Shown here piece after piece: positions 1 through 4,411 of a stretch of DNA of 15,889 bases. Within the stretch, counting starts at the first letter, position 1, and each line of letters opens with the position of its first letter. The stretch covers positions 1 through 15,889 of the forward strand of contig JAZQDA010000188.1 in the NCBI GenBank assembly GCA_045546535.1, written 5' to 3'. The notes under the pieces were generated by a model. It was not told the DNA's origin. It was given only the letters and a program-made list of their open reading frames with translations, and searched no databases. This DNA comes from RGIG1828 sp045546535. GTDB taxonomy: Bacteria > Bacillota > Clostridia > UMGS1810. A program made the position numbers and the translations under genes.

Positions 1-381
1 GCAATTCCTGTCATCTTCGACTGTGTTGAGCGTAAGTTCATCTGGTGCGATATGAACCTCGGAATTGAGCGTAGCCATTATGGTGGTATCAACCTCGAAA
101 GCAATCTCACTGGTGTAACTGCAACTTGTTACGCTATGACCCACCTTAACAAGCCTAACATCTACGACCTCGCAATGCTCAATGCGATGGCAAGAGGTAC
201 TGTGGTCACTGACCGCAATGAGGCAGACATCATTTTCAGTAATGATACTACCGTTCCTTTTGAAATCGTTGTTGAGAAAGACGAGACCACCGGAGAGGAA
301 AAGCGTGTGGTTAAGGATAAGGTAGACGTGCCGATTATCACTTCTTTCGACACTGACTACTTTATGGGTAATCTCCTTTAA
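1..381 (+). CDS. C-terminal part of an unrecognised protein (5' end outside window)
   Basis: The frame is open from base 1 and ends at TAA 379-381, giving 126 residues. The first internal ATG is at 52, but the 17 codons before it are open and protein-like, so the gene most likely begins upstream of the window. The visible part has a segment around PNIYDLAMLNAMARG followed by an acidic region, and then a lysine/glutamate-rich stretch before a short hydrophobic end. The YDL-(x)n-ARG pattern reminds me of the C-terminal parts of proteins that travel with TerD-type (tellurite/stress) genes. That is a memory-based resemblance, not a demonstrated homology. A hairpin (397-415) lies just after the stop. 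Function should be treated as unknown. Confidence 0.8.
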   Translation, partial: AIPVIFDCVERKFIWCDMNLGIERSHYGGINLESNLTGVTATCYAMTHLNKPNIYDLAMLNAMARGTVVTDRNEADIIFSNDTTVPFEIVVEKDETTGEEKRVVKDKVDVPIITSFDTDYFMGNLL

Positions 382-396
382 TGTCAATAAATATAG

Positions 397-415
397 ACAA
401 AACCCAGCGTTTTGT
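397..415 (+). terminator. Hairpin after the first gene, possible weak terminator
   Basis: ACAAAAC (397-403) pairs with GTTTTGT (409-415) around the 5-nt loop CCAGC. The following bases, TCATTATAATT, are only partly T-rich, so termination may be weak. It lies 16 nt after the stop codon and 18 nt before the first repeated RNA element. Confidence 0.4.
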
Positions 416-432
416 TCATTATAATTGACATT

Positions 433-516
433 GTGGCTGTAAACTCTCATCCTTCTACTTTACGGCAGGGTTTGCCTTTAATAAACTCGACATCATTGAG
501 AGAGTTTAATTTCCAC
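433..516 (+). ncRNA. Repeated RNA element, copy 1
   Basis: Outer helix GTGG 433-436 pairs with CCAC 513-516. Helix 2 is TAAACTCTC 440-448 with GAGAGTTTA 500-508. The invariant ATCCTTCT follows at 449-456. The 3' side of the internal loop is ATTT. The loop insert contains a GGCA/TGCC hairpin (464-476). I see no tRNA-like anticodon arm in this copy. Orientation is inferred from the tRNAs in copies 5 and 7. Confidence 0.6.
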
Positions 517-533
517 TATATGAAGTTTATTTT

Positions 534-617
534 GTGGCTATGAATGCTCATCCTTCTAATGATAGGTTCAACTCCTATTGCAAGCGTGGATTGTTTGATA
601 GAGCATTCGATTTCCAC
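534..617 (+). ncRNA. Repeated RNA element, copy 2 (loop holds a T-arm-like hairpin)
   Basis: Outer helix GTGG 534-537/CCAC 614-617. Internal loop CTAT/GATTT. Helix 2 is GAATGCTC 542-549/GAGCATTC 601-608. ATCCTTCT is at 550-557. The insert has ATAGG-TTCAACT-CCTAT (562-578), which matches a tRNA T arm (loop TTCRANY), followed by TGCAAGC, where an acceptor 3' strand would be. No matching 5' acceptor strand is present, so this may be a decayed permuted tRNA. A second possible hairpin is CAAGC/GTTTG. Confidence 0.6.
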
Positions 618-629
618 TGAATATATTGG

Positions 630-698
630 GCGGCACACTATACTCATCCTTCTTCTTATATAAAAACTTGAAATTTTTACCGAGTATAGAATTTCCGC
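630..698 (+). ncRNA. Repeated RNA element, copy 3 (loop holds a Ser(UGA)-like anticodon arm)
   Basis: Outer helix GCGG 630-633/CCGC 695-698. Helix 2 is TATACTC 639-645/GAGTATA 682-688. ATCCTTCT is at 646-653. The loop insert forms TAAAAA (661-666)/TTTTTA (674-679) around the 7-nt loop CTTGAAA (667-673). That loop is identical to the anticodon loop of the tRNA-Ser(TGA) gene further along this window. No tRNA body is present. Confidence 0.6.
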
Positions 699-720
699 AA
701 GACATATTTTCTCTCTTTTC

Positions 721-803
721 TTTGCGGCTGGCTTTGGTCATCCTTCTACCGCCGAAAGGCACTTGATTTGGGATTAAGACTACGACCAATAAATTTCCGC
801 AAA
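721..803 (+). ncRNA. Repeated RNA element, copy 4 (loop holds a Pro(UGG)-like anticodon arm)
   Basis: Outer helix TTTGCGG 721-727/CCGCAAA 797-803. Helix 2 is TTGGTC 734-739/GACCAA 784-789. ATCCTTCT is at 740-747. The insert has a GCC-GAAA-GGC hairpin (751-760), then CTTGA (762-766)/TTAAG (774-778) around the loop TTTGGGA (767-773). This resembles the TTTGGGT anticodon loop of the window's tRNA-Pro(TGG). No tRNA body is present. Confidence 0.6.
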
Positions 804-815
804 ACGCTTTCTCTG

Positions 816-945
816 GCGGCTATTCAATATCATCCTTCTTAAAATTAGGGAACTTTGTGTCGCAGGTTCGAGTCCTGCCACCCCGACAATCGGGGTGTGG
901 CGCAGTTGGTAGCGCAAAAGTATTTAACGATATTGAAATTCCCGC
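816..945 (+). ncRNA. Repeated RNA element, copy 5, carrying a permuted tRNA
   Basis: Outer helix GCGG 816-819/CCGC 942-945. Internal loop CTAT/AATTC. Helix 2 is TCAATATC 824-831/GATATTGA 929-936. ATCCTTCT is at 832-839. The loop insert (840-928) holds a tRNA written 3' half first. The element's rod runs coaxially out of the tRNA's anticodon stem, so the two broken ends of the anticodon loop are held together. Confidence 0.65.
845..921 (+). tRNA. Circularly permuted tRNA, Pro-like, candidate anticodon AGG
   Basis: The 3' half comes first. It runs anticodon loop TTAGGGA 845-851, stem ACTTT 852-856, variable GTGTC, T arm GCAGG-TTCGAGT-CCTGC 862-878, acceptor CACCCCG 879-885, A73 at 886. A 4-nt linker (CAAT, 887-890) follows, then the 5' half: acceptor CGGGGTG 891-897, TG, D arm GCGC-AGTTGGTA-GCGC 900-915, A26, stem AAAGT 917-921. 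All four tRNA helices pair fully. The C1-G72 pair and the body resemble bacterial tRNA-Pro. The anticodon AGG is read only if the break lies between positions 31 and 32. CCA is not encoded, unlike every linear tRNA here. A functional product would need cutting in the linker, CCA addition and joining at the anticodon loop. Confidence 0.75.
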
Positions 946-958
946 TTGAAAAAATATA

Positions 959-1008
959 AAAATATTTTTGAAAAACCTCTTGACATAAGTATAAACTTGT
1001 GATATAAT
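959..1008 (+). promoter_or_regulatory. Strong SigA-type promoter with A/T-rich upstream block
   Basis: The -35 box TTGACA (980-985), a 17-nt spacer and the -10 box TATAAT (1003-1008) all match the consensus. A/T tracts resembling an UP element precede it. A 30-nt stretch (959-988) recurs with one mismatch at 15257-15286, in front of the second promoter. Transcription should start near 1015 and run into element copies 6 and 7 and then the methyltransferase-like gene. Confidence 0.85.
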
Positions 1009-1043
1009 CATAAGCGTAGTGAGGAACACCACAAATGAATACT

Positions 1044-1121
1044 TCCGGCTGCAAAGGCTCATCCTTCTTACCTTAATAGGAACAAACTGCTAATTTGTAT
1101 TGAGAGCCTTAAATTCCCGGA
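1044..1121 (+). ncRNA. Repeated RNA element, copy 6 (loop holds a Ser(GCU)-like anticodon arm)
   Basis: Outer helix TCCGG 1044-1048/CCGGA 1117-1121. Helix 2 is AAGGCTC 1054-1060/GAGCCTT 1104-1110. ATCCTTCT is at 1061-1068. A small CCT/AGG hairpin (1071-1080) is followed by ACAAA (1082-1086)/TTTGT (1094-1098) around the loop CTGCTAA (1087-1093), the usual anticodon loop of tRNA-Ser(GCU). It is the first element downstream of the promoter at 980-1008. Confidence 0.6.
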
Positions 1122-1132
1122 TAAAAGTTTGG

Positions 1133-1273
1133 TCGGCTATTTGATTTCATCCTTCTTACTTTACATATTAAAGCCAAACCGCAAATGTGGGTTCGAGTCC
1201 CATCGCCATCAGAAGATGGTGTGGTCAAACGGATATGACGGCGGTTCTATGATGACGAAATCAAGATTACCGA
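1133..1273 (+). ncRNA. Repeated RNA element, copy 7, carrying a permuted tRNA
   Basis: Outer helix TCGG 1133-1136/CCGA 1270-1273. Internal loop CTAT/GATTA. Helix 2 is TTGATTTC 1141-1148/GAAATCAA 1257-1264. ATCCTTCT is at 1149-1156. A CTTTA/TAAAG hairpin (1159-1173) precedes the permuted tRNA. The outer helix differs in sequence from the other copies but still pairs, which is compensatory support for the structure. Confidence 0.65.
1174..1246 (+). tRNA. Circularly permuted tRNA, identity uncertain (possibly Gly)
   Basis: The 3' half comes first: stem ACCGC 1178-1182, variable AAAT, T arm GTGGG-TTCGAGT-CCCAT 1187-1203, acceptor CGCCATC 1204-1210, A73 at 1211. A 3-nt linker (GAA) follows, then the 5' half: acceptor GATGGTG 1215-1221, TG, D arm GTCA-AACGGATA-TGAC 1224-1239, G26, stem GCGGT 1241-1245. 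All helices pair, with G-U at two places. The bases just 5' of ACCGC are GCCAA. If these are positions 34-38 the anticodon is GCC (Gly). However, U33 is then not supplied by either flank, so the identity is open. CCA is not encoded. Confidence 0.7.
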
Positions 1274-1293
1274 ATTTATTTTAATCTTAATAA

Positions 1294-1310
1294 ATAAGAT
1301 AGAATAACAC
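1294..1310 (+). repeat. 17-nt direct repeat, copy A
   Basis: ATAAGATAGAATAACAC occurs here, just after RNA element copy 7, and again exactly at 15615-15631 just after the HPr-like gene. Each copy lies roughly 290-310 nt downstream of one of the two related promoters. It contains TAGAAT, which could be a -10-like box without a clear -35, so a phage-specific promoter or a processing signal is possible. Confidence 0.6.
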
Positions 1311-1341
1311 TACAAAATAACTTATAAATGAGGTATTCACG

Positions 1342-2103
1342 ATGGCAAGCAAAATTACACGACAGGCAACAAACGGTATTGAGAAGCAGTTTCTCGACAG
1401 ATTCAATTCTCTGTGTCAAACCAGAAGTAGTTGGCAGGTATGGTCAGACTTCATCACAGTAGCAGCCATTGCTCTGGCTAACTCGGTTGATAGAAAATCC
1501 GAACTTCACGACAAGCGTGAGAAAGAATATGAGGACTGCATTAAGAGACTCGGTGGTATGGAAGTTCCGGCAGAAATGCTCGGTCTTATCACTATGGCTC
1601 TTGAAGAAAATCCCGAACAAGATTTCCTCGGTTCGATGTTTATGAGACTTGAACTCGGAAACCATTGGAAAGGTCAGTTCTTCACTCCTTACAGCGTTTG
1701 CAAGGCGATGGCAGAAATTAACGCTCCCGACCTTGAAGCAACCATTGAGGCAAAAGGCTGGGTTTCTGTTAATGACCCTGCTTGCGGAGCAGGTGCAACG
1801 CTAATTGCGATGGCAAACACAATGAAGAACCACGAAGTCAATTATCAGAATCACGCATTGTTCGTGGCACAAGATATTGACCGAGTAGCAGGAATGATGT
1901 GTTACATTCAACTTTCTTTGCTGGGTTGTGCCGGTTATGTAGCGATTGCAGATACGCTCTGTGACCCTCTTGTTGGCAGTAACGTTTTGCAGCCAATGCC
2001 GAATGAGAACCAAGAAGTTTGGTACACTCCGATGTATGCTTCCGAAGTGTGGCATTTCAGAAGATTGTTCAATATGATGGACTCATTCTTTAAAAGAACT
2101 TGA
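1342..2103 (+). CDS. N6-type DNA methyltransferase-like protein lacking the NPPY motif
   Basis: The 253-residue protein has features of HsdM-like SAM-dependent methyltransferases: QFFTP at about 112-116, motif I NDPACGAGATLIA at 144-156 for SAM binding, and AQDID at 176-180, where the acidic residue that contacts SAM is expected. After this the chain runs to its end without the catalytic NPPY/F (motif IV) and has no target-recognition domain. It may therefore bind SAM without methylating adenine, or use a diverged active site. The N-terminal ~100 residues look helical. The start ATG at 1342 follows a TGAGGT ribosome binding site (1329-1334). The gene lies downstream of the permuted-tRNA elements and may share their promoter. 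Phages carry such short MTase-like proteins; the family call is fairly sure, activity is not. Confidence 0.85.
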   Translation: MASKITRQATNGIEKQFLDRFNSLCQTRSSWQVWSDFITVAAIALANSVDRKSELHDKREKEYEDCIKRLGGMEVPAEMLGLITMALEENPEQDFLGSMFMRLELGNHWKGQFFTPYSVCKAMAEINAPDLEATIEAKGWVSVNDPACGAGATLIAMANTMKNHEVNYQNHALFVAQDIDRVAGMMCYIQLSLLGCAGYVAIADTLCDPLVGSNVLQPMPNENQEVWYTPMYASEVWHFRRLFNMMDSFFKRT

Positions 2104-2225
2104 TATTTCCCAAAACCTTACCGATTTTTCACCTCCTATTTTTCATAAAAATTCTCCTTTCTGTATGCGTTGTTGTGTGTTGTTGTTAAATCCTTTCTTT
2201 TAATCGGTGAAACCGTGAAAACGGA

Positions 2226-2255
2226 CTGCAAGTTGTTTCGATAAAGGTCTTGCAG
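2226..2255 (+). other. Hairpin in the leader of the tRNA cluster
   Basis: CTGCAAG (2226-2232) pairs with CTTGCAG (2249-2255) around a 16-nt loop, ending 9 nt before tRNA-Leu(AAG). In the spacer (2104-2264), AATCGGT upstream of it can also pair with ACCGATT near 2119-2125. There is no T tract. It could be a processing or regulatory structure; no ORF is supported in this spacer. Confidence 0.35.
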
Positions 2256-2264
2256 AATAGATAT

Positions 2265-2350
2265 GCTGGCGTGGTGGAATTGGCAGACACGCAAGATTAA
2301 GGTTCTTGTGTCTCCGTGACGTGCGGGTTCAAGTCCCGCCGCCAGCACCA
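2265..2350 (+). tRNA. tRNA-Leu (anticodon AAG)
   Basis: Acceptor GCTGGCG pairs with CGCCAGC; A73 and CCA are encoded. The anticodon stem CAAGA/TCTTG encloses the loop TTAAGGT, giving anticodon AAG. A long class II variable arm and the T arm CGGG-TTCAAGT-CCCG are present. An A34 leucine anticodon is somewhat unusual for a bacterial system. Confidence 0.95.
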
Positions 2351-2445
2351 GAAATCAATAAGGTGCTACGGTTATAACTCATTCAATCATATGCAGGAAT
2401 GGGAATGCAAGCGAACTTTATAGAGTTTTAAAAATGCGGTTTGAT

Positions 2446-2477
2446 AGTCGAGCAGTAGTTCAATGGAGTTTGAGGAA
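2446..2477 (+). pseudogene. tRNA 5'-half remnant
   Basis: GTAGTTCAATGGA (2455-2467) is identical to the D-arm region of the adjacent tRNA-Arg (2503-2515), and GTTC/GAAC can pair. No anticodon arm, T arm or acceptor 3' strand follows before the real tRNA-Arg gene begins. It is probably a decayed partial duplicate. Confidence 0.35.
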
Positions 2478-2496
2478 CAGCCTTTTGATGATATAT

Positions 2497-2572
2497 GCGG
2501 ATGTAGTTCAATGGATAGAACAATGGACTTCTAATCCATAGGTTGTAGGTTCGAGTCCTATCATCCGTGCCA
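2497..2572 (+). tRNA. tRNA-Arg (anticodon TCT)
   Basis: Acceptor GCGGATG pairs with CATCCGT (G1-U72 wobble); G73 and CCA are encoded. D stem GTTC/GAAC. The anticodon stem ATGGA/TCCAT encloses CTTCTAA, giving anticodon TCT for AGA codons, which are common in the genes of this window. Confidence 0.95.
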
Positions 2573-2586
2573 TTAAAATTTAATAT

Positions 2587-2989
2587 GCGGGTGTGGTGGA
2601 ATGGCAGACACAAGGGACTTTTTCATTGACATTTAGAGCAATCTAAATACCTGAAAAGGTTGAGCATCAAGGTAGGAAACTCCTTGTTTGAATGTGGGCT
2701 AAAACGGCGAAAGAGTCAATGGAAACGCCGTGCTAAATTCGCAGCAAAGACCCTACCCAATGGGTTAATGTCAGGGTTGGAAGGAACATTACATAAGGTT
2801 AGCGTAAAACCGGTCTTTGTCTGTGATAAATGTGTAGAGAGTATATACCCACTGCCTAAATCGAAAGATATGGCAAAGACGTATTCCAGACTACAACAAC
2901 ATCGTTGGCTTACGAAATCATAAGTAAGAGTAGTAAGAAAATCCCTCGGTGGCGACACTGTACGAGTTCGAGTCTCGTCACCCGCACCA
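2587..2989 (+). tRNA. tRNA-Leu (anticodon TAA) interrupted by a group I-type intron
   Basis: The 5' exon (2587-2620) has acceptor GCGGGTG and ends in AGGGACTT. The 3' exon (2938-2989) begins AAAATCCCT and ends with acceptor CACCCGC, A73 and CCA. Joined, they give the canonical loop CTTAAAA in an AGGGA/TCCCT stem, with anticodon TAA. The 86-nt product has normal D and T arms and a class II variable arm. The interruption after U34 is at the same place as the classical group I intron of cyanobacterial and plastid tRNA-Leu(UAA). Splicing is needed for the tRNA to function. Confidence 0.9.
2621..2937 (+). other. Group I-type self-splicing intron (317 nt) in tRNA-Leu(TAA)
   Basis: The insert follows a U (position 34) and ends in G (2937), as group I introns do. 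Internal hairpins include ATTTAG/CTAAAT near 2631-2648, CAAGG/CCTTG near 2669-2687 and ACGGCG/CGCCGT near 2703-2730. A CAGACTAC-like string near 2887 resembles a P7-region strand. I could not settle the P1 pairing. An 87-codon ORF (2660-2923) overlaps these structures and lacks a homing-endonuclease motif, so I do not call it a gene. The group II alternative is disfavoured: there is no GUGYG start and no domain V-like hairpin. Confidence 0.8.
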
Positions 2990-3165
2990 TCCCCGCCAAT
3001 GAGTACATCCGATATTAGTTCGGATATGGCATAGGAATGAAACCACGTGTTTGGGAGCGTGTCATCTGGTAGAACAGCAGATATGAAAGATAACGCAGAA
3101 TAAAGGTTTCCGTAGCAGATTTTATTGGTATAAGTTTTCCGACAACGATATGGTGGAAAACATCT
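2990..3165 (+). other. Structured spacer between tRNA-Leu and tRNA-Met
   Basis: No ORF is supported in these 176 nt. Hairpins ATCCGA/TCGGAT (3007-3025) and TTTTCC/GGAAAA (3135-3160) are visible. A D-arm-like stretch, TCATCTGGTAGAACA, lies near 3062-3076, but no T arm with a TTCRA loop or matching acceptor can be found. It may hold tRNA debris or processing structures. Confidence 0.3.
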
Positions 3166-3242
3166 GGGTCAGTAACTCAACTGGTAAGAGTACCCGGCTC
3201 ATAACCGGATTGTTTAAGGTTCGAGTCCTTACTGACCCACCA
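3166..3242 (+). tRNA. tRNA-Met (anticodon CAT)
   Basis: Acceptor GGGTCAG pairs with CTGACCC; A73 and CCA are encoded. D stem ACTC/GAGT. The anticodon stem CCCGG/CCGGA encloses CTCATAA, giving CAT, and the T arm is TAAGG-TTCGAGT-CCTTA. G1-C72 pairing points to an elongator. An Ile2 tRNA (lysidine-modified CAT) cannot be excluded by eye. Confidence 0.92.
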
Positions 3243-3246
3243 ATAC

Positions 3247-3338
3247 GGTAGGGTGGTAGAGTCTGGCTTAATACACCGGTCTTGAAAACCGGCGGCGGGT
3301 CAAACCGCCCGTGGGTTCAAATCCCACCCCTATCGCCA
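3247..3338 (+). tRNA. tRNA-Ser (anticodon TGA)
   Basis: Acceptor GGTAGGG pairs with CCCTATC; G73 and CCA are encoded. The anticodon stem CCGGT/ACCGG encloses CTTGAAA, giving TGA. The long variable arm CGGCGGG...CCGCCC and the T arm GTGGG-TTCAAAT-CCCAC are typical of class II Ser. It starts only 4 nt after tRNA-Met. Confidence 0.95.
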
Positions 3339-3938
3339 ACGGGATGTGTTGACATTTACTATTTTCCAACGACCCCACGATAAACGGTACGAAAATGGCG
3401 TTCCCACTCTGACGAGACAGAGGAATTATTGTCGTAGATGCGAATATAGGCGGCGTAAAAATGTGATATGCGCTTTGCAAAATCGTCGTTAGCAACCTCC
3501 GTGGTCACTGCTCCTATGGCTGATGGTGACTTGCGACAACTGCGGTAAGTGAGAAGAAGAAAACTCTCTGTTGGCGGTGAAATGATATATCTGCCCTCGG
3601 TGCTGACACCTATCAGACATTTACCCAGCGTTACACCCTCTACCGATACGATAAATCGGGGTAACACAAAATAGCGAGGGCTTACAGATAAATGATTGCA
3701 GAAATAGACAGAAATGCGGTTCAAAGGTTTCTTGACGATGGTTGTGCATCGTAACTGGCTGCACGGTGAACAAGAAACTTGCGAATTGGCGGTGATTTAG
3801 CATTAGTCGGATTGTGTTAATCCGAGGCGTGGAAGATGGCGTGGCTACGCAAACCAACTGACAGTGTTTAGGCGTGGAGTAAGTGAGATGCTGTTCGGCT
3901 AATGCGAAAATCATTAAATCAATCTGGAGGTGGTTAAT
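3339..3938 (+). ncRNA. Candidate large structured RNA (ROOL/GOLLD-like) between tRNAs
   Basis: About 590 nt lie between tRNA-Ser and the next gene with no + strand ORF of note but many hairpins: CTCTG/CAGAG (3407-3422), GTCAC/GTGAC (3504-3530), GGTG/CACC (3599-3610), GTTAC/GTAAC (3630-3665) enclosing CCGAT/ATCGG (3643-3659), CGATG/CATCG (3736-3751), TCGGATT/AATCCGA (3807-3825) and GCGT/ACGC (3839-3850). Base composition is richer in G and C than in the neighbouring spacers. Phages often carry large ornate RNAs (ROOL, GOLLD) of about this length beside tRNA arrays. The location, size and hairpin density fit, but I cannot match the consensus from memory. Ends are approximate. Confidence 0.55.
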
Positions 3939-4208
3939 ATGTTCCACAATGTTGTTATTGGAAAACCGATTGTAAATATTGAAACATTACTTGCCACCGA
4001 TAAAAAGGATTGGGAAGAAAACGAGAAAGAGAAAACTCTTTTCACTGAAACAAGGTTCTTACCGGCAATTATGAAAGAAGCAGGTATTGTGCAATCCACA
4101 GGAGAGGTCAGAAGAAACAAACCCGAACTTATGATTACTCTGGATAAACCTGATTGTATCAATATCAAATGGGGCAAGAAGTTCCTCTACATAGTAGTCG
4201 GAGAATAA
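3939..4208 (+). CDS. Hypothetical protein, 89 aa, inside the tRNA cluster
   Basis: I chose ATG 3939 because GGAGG (3926-3930) sits 8 nt upstream. A GTG at 3930 in the same frame overlaps that site and is unlikely to be used. The protein starts MFHNVVIGKPIVNIETLL and is rich in Lys and Glu. It ends in a short beta-like stretch, WGKKFLYIVVGE, and has no signal peptide or membrane segment. It lies between the large structured RNA and tRNA-Leu(CAA), and its stop is only 5 nt before that tRNA, so the gene and the tRNAs are probably co-transcribed. I do not recognise a family. Confidence 0.8.
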   Translation: MFHNVVIGKPIVNIETLLATDKKDWEENEKEKTLFTETRFLPAIMKEAGIVQSTGEVRRNKPELMITLDKPDCINIKWGKKFLYIVVGE

Positions 4209-4213
4209 TATAC

Positions 4214-4301
4214 GGTGGATTGGTGGAATTGGCAGACACGGCAGACTCAAAATCTGTTGCCCTCACCCGGCGTATGGGTTCAAGTCCCATATCCACCACC
4301 A
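4214..4301 (+). tRNA. tRNA-Leu (anticodon CAA)
   Basis: Acceptor GGTGGAT pairs with ATCCACC; A73 and CCA are encoded. The anticodon stem GCAGA/TCTGT encloses CTCAAAA, giving CAA. A class II variable arm and the T arm ATGGG-TTCAAGT-CCCAT are present. This is the third leucine tRNA in the window (AAG, TAA, CAA). Confidence 0.95.
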
Positions 4302-4305
4302 ATAT

Positions 4306-4382
4306 CGGGATATAAGTCAATTTGGTAGACGGCGTGATTTGGGTTCACGAGGCTGTCGGTTCGAGTCCGGCTATCCCGACCA
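4306..4382 (+). tRNA. tRNA-Pro (anticodon TGG)
   Basis: Acceptor CGGGATA pairs with TATCCCG; A73 and CCA are encoded. D stem GTC/GAC. The anticodon stem CGTGA/TCACG encloses TTTGGGT, giving TGG. The C1-G72 pair is normal for proline tRNAs and is shared with the permuted tRNA at 845-921. Confidence 0.95.
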
Positions 4383-4411
4383 TTTATAAAACAACAAAGG
4401 AGAGAAGAAAG

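Noticed and set aside
921..928. UAA-reading suppressor anticodon (TTA) after the 5' half of the permuted tRNA
   Set aside because: Reading ATTTAAC as the anticodon loop ignores the TTAGGGA loop on the 3' half, which fits the Pro-like body. TAA, TAG and TGA also all end genes here, so recoding is not needed.
820..1062. - strand ORF across the permuted tRNA and promoter
   Set aside because: The protein is merely the antisense reading of the tRNA and promoter region, with no start signal.
433..1273. A CRISPR array, suggested by regular spacing (~90-100 nt) of CATCCTTCT
   Set aside because: The shared block is only about 10 nt, the rest varies but keeps base pairing, and the 'spacers' contain tRNA parts. 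This fits structured RNA units, not direct repeats with spacers.
433..1273. Known small self-cleaving ribozymes (hammerhead, HDV/theta, twister, pistol)
   Set aside because: No CUGANGA/GAAA hammerhead core, no HDV-like nested pseudoknot with its catalytic strand and no twister core could be seen on either strand. A computed search is still needed.
2660..2923. 87-codon ORF within tRNA-Leu(TAA)
   Set aside because: It overlaps the intron's own hairpins, has no LAGLIDADG, GIY-YIG or HNH motif and no good ribosome site.
3349..3377. TTGACA after tRNA-Ser as a promoter
   Set aside because: No -10-like box lies 16-18 nt downstream (the bases there are GACCCC).
3359..3947. Two - strand ORFs of 121 and 108 codons
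   Set aside because: They lie antisense across the hairpin-rich RNA region, have no ribosome site and low-complexity composition; no other gene in the window is on the - strand.
4322..4411. N-terminal extension of the Thg1 gene
   Set aside because: These codons run through the tRNA-Pro gene; ATG 4412 has a good ribosome site and matches the family start.
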